This document shows positions 7,384 through 9,267 of a DNA stretch of 9,267 nt, in pieces. The notes below the pieces were generated by a model, which worked only from the letters and a program-made list of their open reading frames with translations, was not told the DNA's origin and made no database searches. Position numbers and translations under genes: made by a program. This DNA is from Candidatus Krumholzibacteriia bacterium. Lineage in GTDB: Bacteria > Krumholzibacteriota > Krumholzibacteriia > LZORAL124-64-63. The DNA lies in contig DAOWLV010000094.1 in the NCBI GenBank assembly GCA_030643455.1, positions 1-9,267 of the forward strand, read 5' to 3'. The first letter of the stretch is position 1. The number at the start of each line of letters is the position of its first letter.

Positions 7384-8154
7384 ATGCTCATCCTTCTGAA
7401 CAGCACCAAAACCATGGACCTGAAGGTGGATGTGCCGGCGGGCCTCGCGCCGACCGAGCCGGTCCATCTGGCCGAAGCGAGGAAACTCGCCCTGCCTTTG
7501 GCGAAAGTGAGTCTGACCCGGGTGGGCGATCTCATGGCCGTCAAGGGCAAGCTGGCAGCCCAGACACGGGCCGATCTTGCCCAATGGGGCCAGGAGGGCC
7601 GACTTCGCAAACCGGCTCTGCTGGCCTTCACGGGGCTCGTCTACAAATACCTCGACGCCCTTTCGCTGACCATGGTCCAGTGGAAAAGGGCCCAGAAAAC
7701 CGTGCGGATCCTGTCCGGCCTCTATGGGTTGTTGCGGCCTCTGGACGAGGTGGAAGCCTACCGCCTGGAGATGGGCAGCAAGGTCAAACCCAAAGGGGCG
7801 AAGAACCTGACGGTTTTCTGGCGGGACCGGCTGACCGACGCGGTGAACGCCGAGTTGAAAGACGGCGAACCGGTGATCAGCGTGTCATCGCTGGAGTACG
7901 TCAAGGCCCTGGATCTGGATCGGGTGCGGGGGCCGGTGATCAGTCCGGTCTTCAAGGAGCGTTTTCCCGACGGCACTTTCCGAACCGCGCCGGTCCACTC
8001 CAAGATGGCCCGGGGCGCCCTGGCGCGCTTTGCCTTGAGGACCGCCGCCAAGAGCCCGGATGATCTGCTCGGCTTCGGGGAAATGGGATGGGAGCTGGCC
8101 AGCGAGCCTCCGGCCGAAGGGCCGTGGCTTTTTGTCAGGGCATACCGTGGCTGA
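7384..8154 (+). CDS. yaaA: YaaA/DUF328 family peroxide stress protein
   Basis: In E. coli, YaaA lowers intracellular unincorporated iron during hydrogen peroxide stress and so protects DNA and proteins from Fenton damage; the family fold binds DNA in vitro. The 256-residue product is the usual length (E. coli 258). It has the family blocks: N-terminal MLILLNSTKTMD (variant of the common ISPAKTLD), AFTGLVYKYLDA at 81-92, RILSGLYGLLRPLDEVEAYRLEMG at about 108-131, FWRDRLTDAVN at 145-155, SSLEYVKAL at 168-176 and HSKMARGALARF at 205-216. GGAG at 7375-7378 lies 5 nt before the ATG. It is cytosolic, with no signal or membrane segment. No own promoter is clear between the nuo hairpin and the start. 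Its position behind complex I, a source of superoxide, is suggestive only. Confidence 0.92.
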   Translation: MLILLNSTKTMDLKVDVPAGLAPTEPVHLAEARKLALPLAKVSLTRVGDLMAVKGKLAAQTRADLAQWGQEGRLRKPALLAFTGLVYKYLDALSLTMVQWKRAQKTVRILSGLYGLLRPLDEVEAYRLEMGSKVKPKGAKNLTVFWRDRLTDAVNAELKDGEPVISVSSLEYVKALDLDRVRGPVISPVFKERFPDGTFRTAPVHSKMARGALARFALRTAAKSPDDLLGFGEMGWELASEPPAEGPWLFVRAYRG

Positions 8155-8191
8155 GTTTGTCTGATTGCGGGACTTATGACTGGAGGAACCC

Positions 8192-8656
8192 ATGAGCCGT
8201 CGCCCGGCTACAATGCTCAAGGATCTCACGCAACTTCGCAACCGCTTCGGTGATGGGGTCGTATTCGGCTCACTATTGCTGCTGTTCGGCGTAGTCCTGG
8301 GCATGTCCGGTTGCGGCGGCGGGTCGGGTGAGCCAAGCTCCCAGCCAGGTTCCATCCAGGAAGGCGAAGCGTCCTATTACGCCCACAAGTTCCACGGGCG
8401 CACCACGGCCAACGGCGAGATCTACGACGAAAACAAGATGACCGCCGCCCACAAGACGCTTCCGTTCGGCACCACGGTCCGGGTCACGAACCTGGCCAAC
8501 GGAAAAAAGGTCGTCGTCAGGATCAACGACCGGGGCCCGTTCGTGAAAGGCCGGATCATCGACCTGTCCTACAGGGCAGCCGGTGAGCTGGATTACATAG
8601 CCCGAGGGATCGTGAAGGTGAGTGTCGAGATCCTGAAGGTGGACGGGGATTTCTAG
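8192..8656 (+). CDS. rlpA: RlpA-like septal ring lipoprotein (double-psi beta-barrel)
   Basis: RlpA proteins are outer-membrane-type lipoproteins; the Pseudomonas enzyme is a lytic transglycosylase cutting peptide-free glycan. The 154-residue product has a polar N-terminus, a hydrophobic segment at about 23-38 and a lipobox-like MSGC with the lipidation candidate C41 (Met at -3 is less usual). A Gly/Ser/Pro linker follows, then one DPBB domain from about 57: GEASYYAHKFHGRTTANGE, TAAHKTLPFGT, VRVTNLANGK, RINDRGPF, RIIDLS. The acid/base set E76, H87 and D113 has the same spacing as the catalytic E120, H131 and D157 of P. aeruginosa RlpA. It has no C-terminal SPOR domain, so septal targeting must differ or be absent. 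GGAGG at 8182-8186, 5 nt before the ATG, fixes the start over the in-frame ATG 8213. It follows yaaA by 37 nt and may share its transcript. Confidence 0.92.
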   Translation: MSRRPATMLKDLTQLRNRFGDGVVFGSLLLLFGVVLGMSGCGGGSGEPSSQPGSIQEGEASYYAHKFHGRTTANGEIYDENKMTAAHKTLPFGTTVRVTNLANGKKVVVRINDRGPFVKGRIIDLSYRAAGELDYIARGIVKVSVEILKVDGDF

Positions 8657-8676
8657 GGACCGCGGCAACCGGCGGC

Positions 8677-8695
8677 CGGTCACGGACCGTGATCG
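8677..8695. terminator. Small hairpin between convergent rlpA and nfu genes
   Basis: An 8-bp stem (8677-8684 with 8688-8695, one G-T wobble) and a GAC loop lie between the rlpA stop and the end of the convergent Nfu gene. It has no T-tract on either strand. It could be a weak bidirectional terminator; evidence is slight. Confidence 0.25.
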
Positions 8696-8721
8696 CCACG
8701 GCAGGTTTCAAGAGCAGGCTG

Positions 8722-8940
8722 TCAGATCTGCTCGACGGCCTGGACTTCCGGGATGGCCGCTTTCATGCGGGCCTCAATGCCCTGCTTGAGCGTCATCATG
8801 CTCATGGGACAGTTGCCACAGGCGCCCTTCATGCGGACGGTCACGATTCCCTCGTGGAAATCGATGAATTCCACGTCTCCGCCGTCGGCCTGCAGGGCGG
8901 GCCTTATCTCGTTCAGCACTGCTTCGATTTTGTCCCTCAT
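8722..8940 (-). CDS. Nfu-type iron-sulfur carrier (NifU C-terminal domain protein)
   Basis: Single-domain NifU-C/Nfu proteins bind a [4Fe-4S] cluster between two subunits and pass it to apo-enzymes. The 72-residue product is a complete domain. It has the N-terminal helix (MRDKIEAVLNEIRPALQ), then ADGGDVEF, VTVRMKGACGNCPMSMMTLKQGIE with the cluster cysteines C41 and C44 in CxxC form, and the closing helix to AIPEVQAVEQI. The more common text after the motif is SCPSS, so NCPMS is a mild variant. AAAGGA at 8951-8946 lies 5 nt before the start. It is transcribed towards rlpA and diverges from the right-hand monophosphatase. Nearby iron users (nuoI) and the iron-limiting yaaA make an Fe-S maintenance role plausible. 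It lacks the A-type domain of NfuA, so I give no symbol. Confidence 0.95.
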   Translation of the reverse strand: MRDKIEAVLNEIRPALQADGGDVEFIDFHEGIVTVRMKGACGNCPMSMMTLKQGIEARMKAAIPEVQAVEQI

Positions 8941-9048
8941 TACATTCCTTTCGGCCGATCGTGGGGCCTGATCCGTTCCAGGCGAATATCACCAGTGTAC
9001 CTGAAAAACTAAGTTGCCCCTCGCGGATGTCAACCTCCGGGTTTGGCG

Positions 9049-9077
9049 TTGTGCCCTGGCGGCTGCTCGCCTATGAT
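9049..9077 (+). promoter_or_regulatory. Candidate sigma70-type promoter of the right-hand monophosphatase
   Basis: TATGAT at 9072-9077 matches the -10 consensus at five of six positions. TTGTGC at 9049-9054 matches only the TTG half of a -35 box, with 17-nt spacing. It lies in the 217-nt divergent gap 8941-9157, which otherwise holds no gene I can support; no clear promoter for the minus-strand Nfu gene was seen. The left copy's homology stops before this element. Confidence 0.35.
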
Positions 9078-9114
9078 TCCCGCTCTGAATGTCGGACCAA
9101 GAACTTTGGGCGGC

Positions 9115-9267
9115 TGAGACCGGACCAACGGCCAGCAACAGAAAGGAAGACAGGTCCATGAAACGGGAAATGTCCGCTGAACTGGCCACCGTTCGCGACC
9201 TCGCCCTGCAGGCGGGGGCGATTCTGCTGGACTGTCTGGGCAAGGTGGTGCGGATCGAACAGAAGGC
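9115..9267 (+). repeat. Right arm of inverted repeat
   Basis: This is the plus-strand partner of 388-236, with 145 of 153 positions identical. It begins 43 nt before the gene's ATG and is cut by the window edge, so its true length is unknown. Three of the mismatches fall within four bases of the Shine-Dalgarno segment. Confidence 0.9.
9158..9267 (+). CDS. Inositol monophosphatase family protein, N-terminal start, right copy
   Basis: The 36 complete codons read MKREMSAELATVRDLALQAG and on to VVRIEQK, then leave the window. On its own this stretch lacks catalytic motifs; the assignment rests on near-identity with the left copy, whose continuation carries the family's WYIDPLDGT signature. The two differ at three bases: two synonymous changes (Ser6, Gly20) and one replacement (Cys here, Ser there, at residue 26). 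AAGGAAG at 9143-9149, 8 nt before the ATG, is a better ribosome site than in the left copy, and a TATGAT box lies upstream. This is the more likely expressed copy. Confidence 0.82.
   Translation, partial: MKREMSAELATVRDLALQAGAILLDCLGKVVRIEQK

Noticed and set aside
8157..8180. TTGTCT...TATGAC as a promoter for rlpA
   Set aside because: The spacer is only 12 nt and both boxes are poor matches.

Overview
The window is visibly GC-rich and densely coded, and comes from a bacterium with a respiratory, Gram-negative-type cell plan. It carries the membrane arm of a proton-pumping NADH:quinone oxidoreductase (complex I) and an RlpA-like lipoprotein of the kind that acts on peptidoglycan near the outer membrane. 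I cannot fix the lineage. Subunit order and motifs are generic, and the one unusual subunit (NuoH) matches no group I can name with confidence.

Layout from left to right: (1) positions 1-345, minus strand, hold the N-terminal 115 codons of an inositol-monophosphatase-family (SuhB-like) gene that runs off the left edge. (2) Positions 344-7289, plus strand, hold a tight nuoH(C-terminal part)-I-J-K-L-M-N cluster. Its genes overlap or lie 4-37 nt apart, with Shine-Dalgarno sequences buried in upstream genes and GTG/TTG starts for nuoK, nuoL and nuoM. (3) A strong 12-bp hairpin at 7330-7357 closes the cluster. (4) yaaA (peroxide-stress family) and a short rlpA-like lipoprotein gene follow on the plus strand. 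(5) A single-domain Nfu/NifU-C iron-sulfur protein gene lies convergently on the minus strand. (6) After a 217-nt divergent regulatory gap, the plus strand begins a second inositol-monophosphatase gene that runs off the right edge.

Functionally, NuoH and NuoI form the quinone site and the last Fe-S wire of complex I. NuoJ and NuoK complete the core of the membrane arm. NuoL, NuoM and NuoN are the three antiporter-like pumping units, and the key charged residues I checked are all present. YaaA limits free iron during peroxide stress and Nfu carries Fe-S clusters, so both fit beside an Fe-S-rich respiratory complex. A regulatory link is only inference.

The most notable structure is the pair of window ends. 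The first 153 nt of overlap between the two monophosphatase copies form an inverted repeat (236-388 versus 9115-9267) with 145 of 153 positions identical. The left copy abuts a nuoH that has lost its normal N-terminal two thirds: only the last ~55 residues look like NuoH, and the ~80 residues before them are membrane-like but lack the conserved NuoH loops. This is either a real inverted duplication that truncated nuoH or a chimeric assembly. The sequence alone cannot decide, although the mismatches look more like real divergence than read error. I see no phage, IS, CRISPR, tRNA or rRNA, and no convincing new defence or metabolic system.
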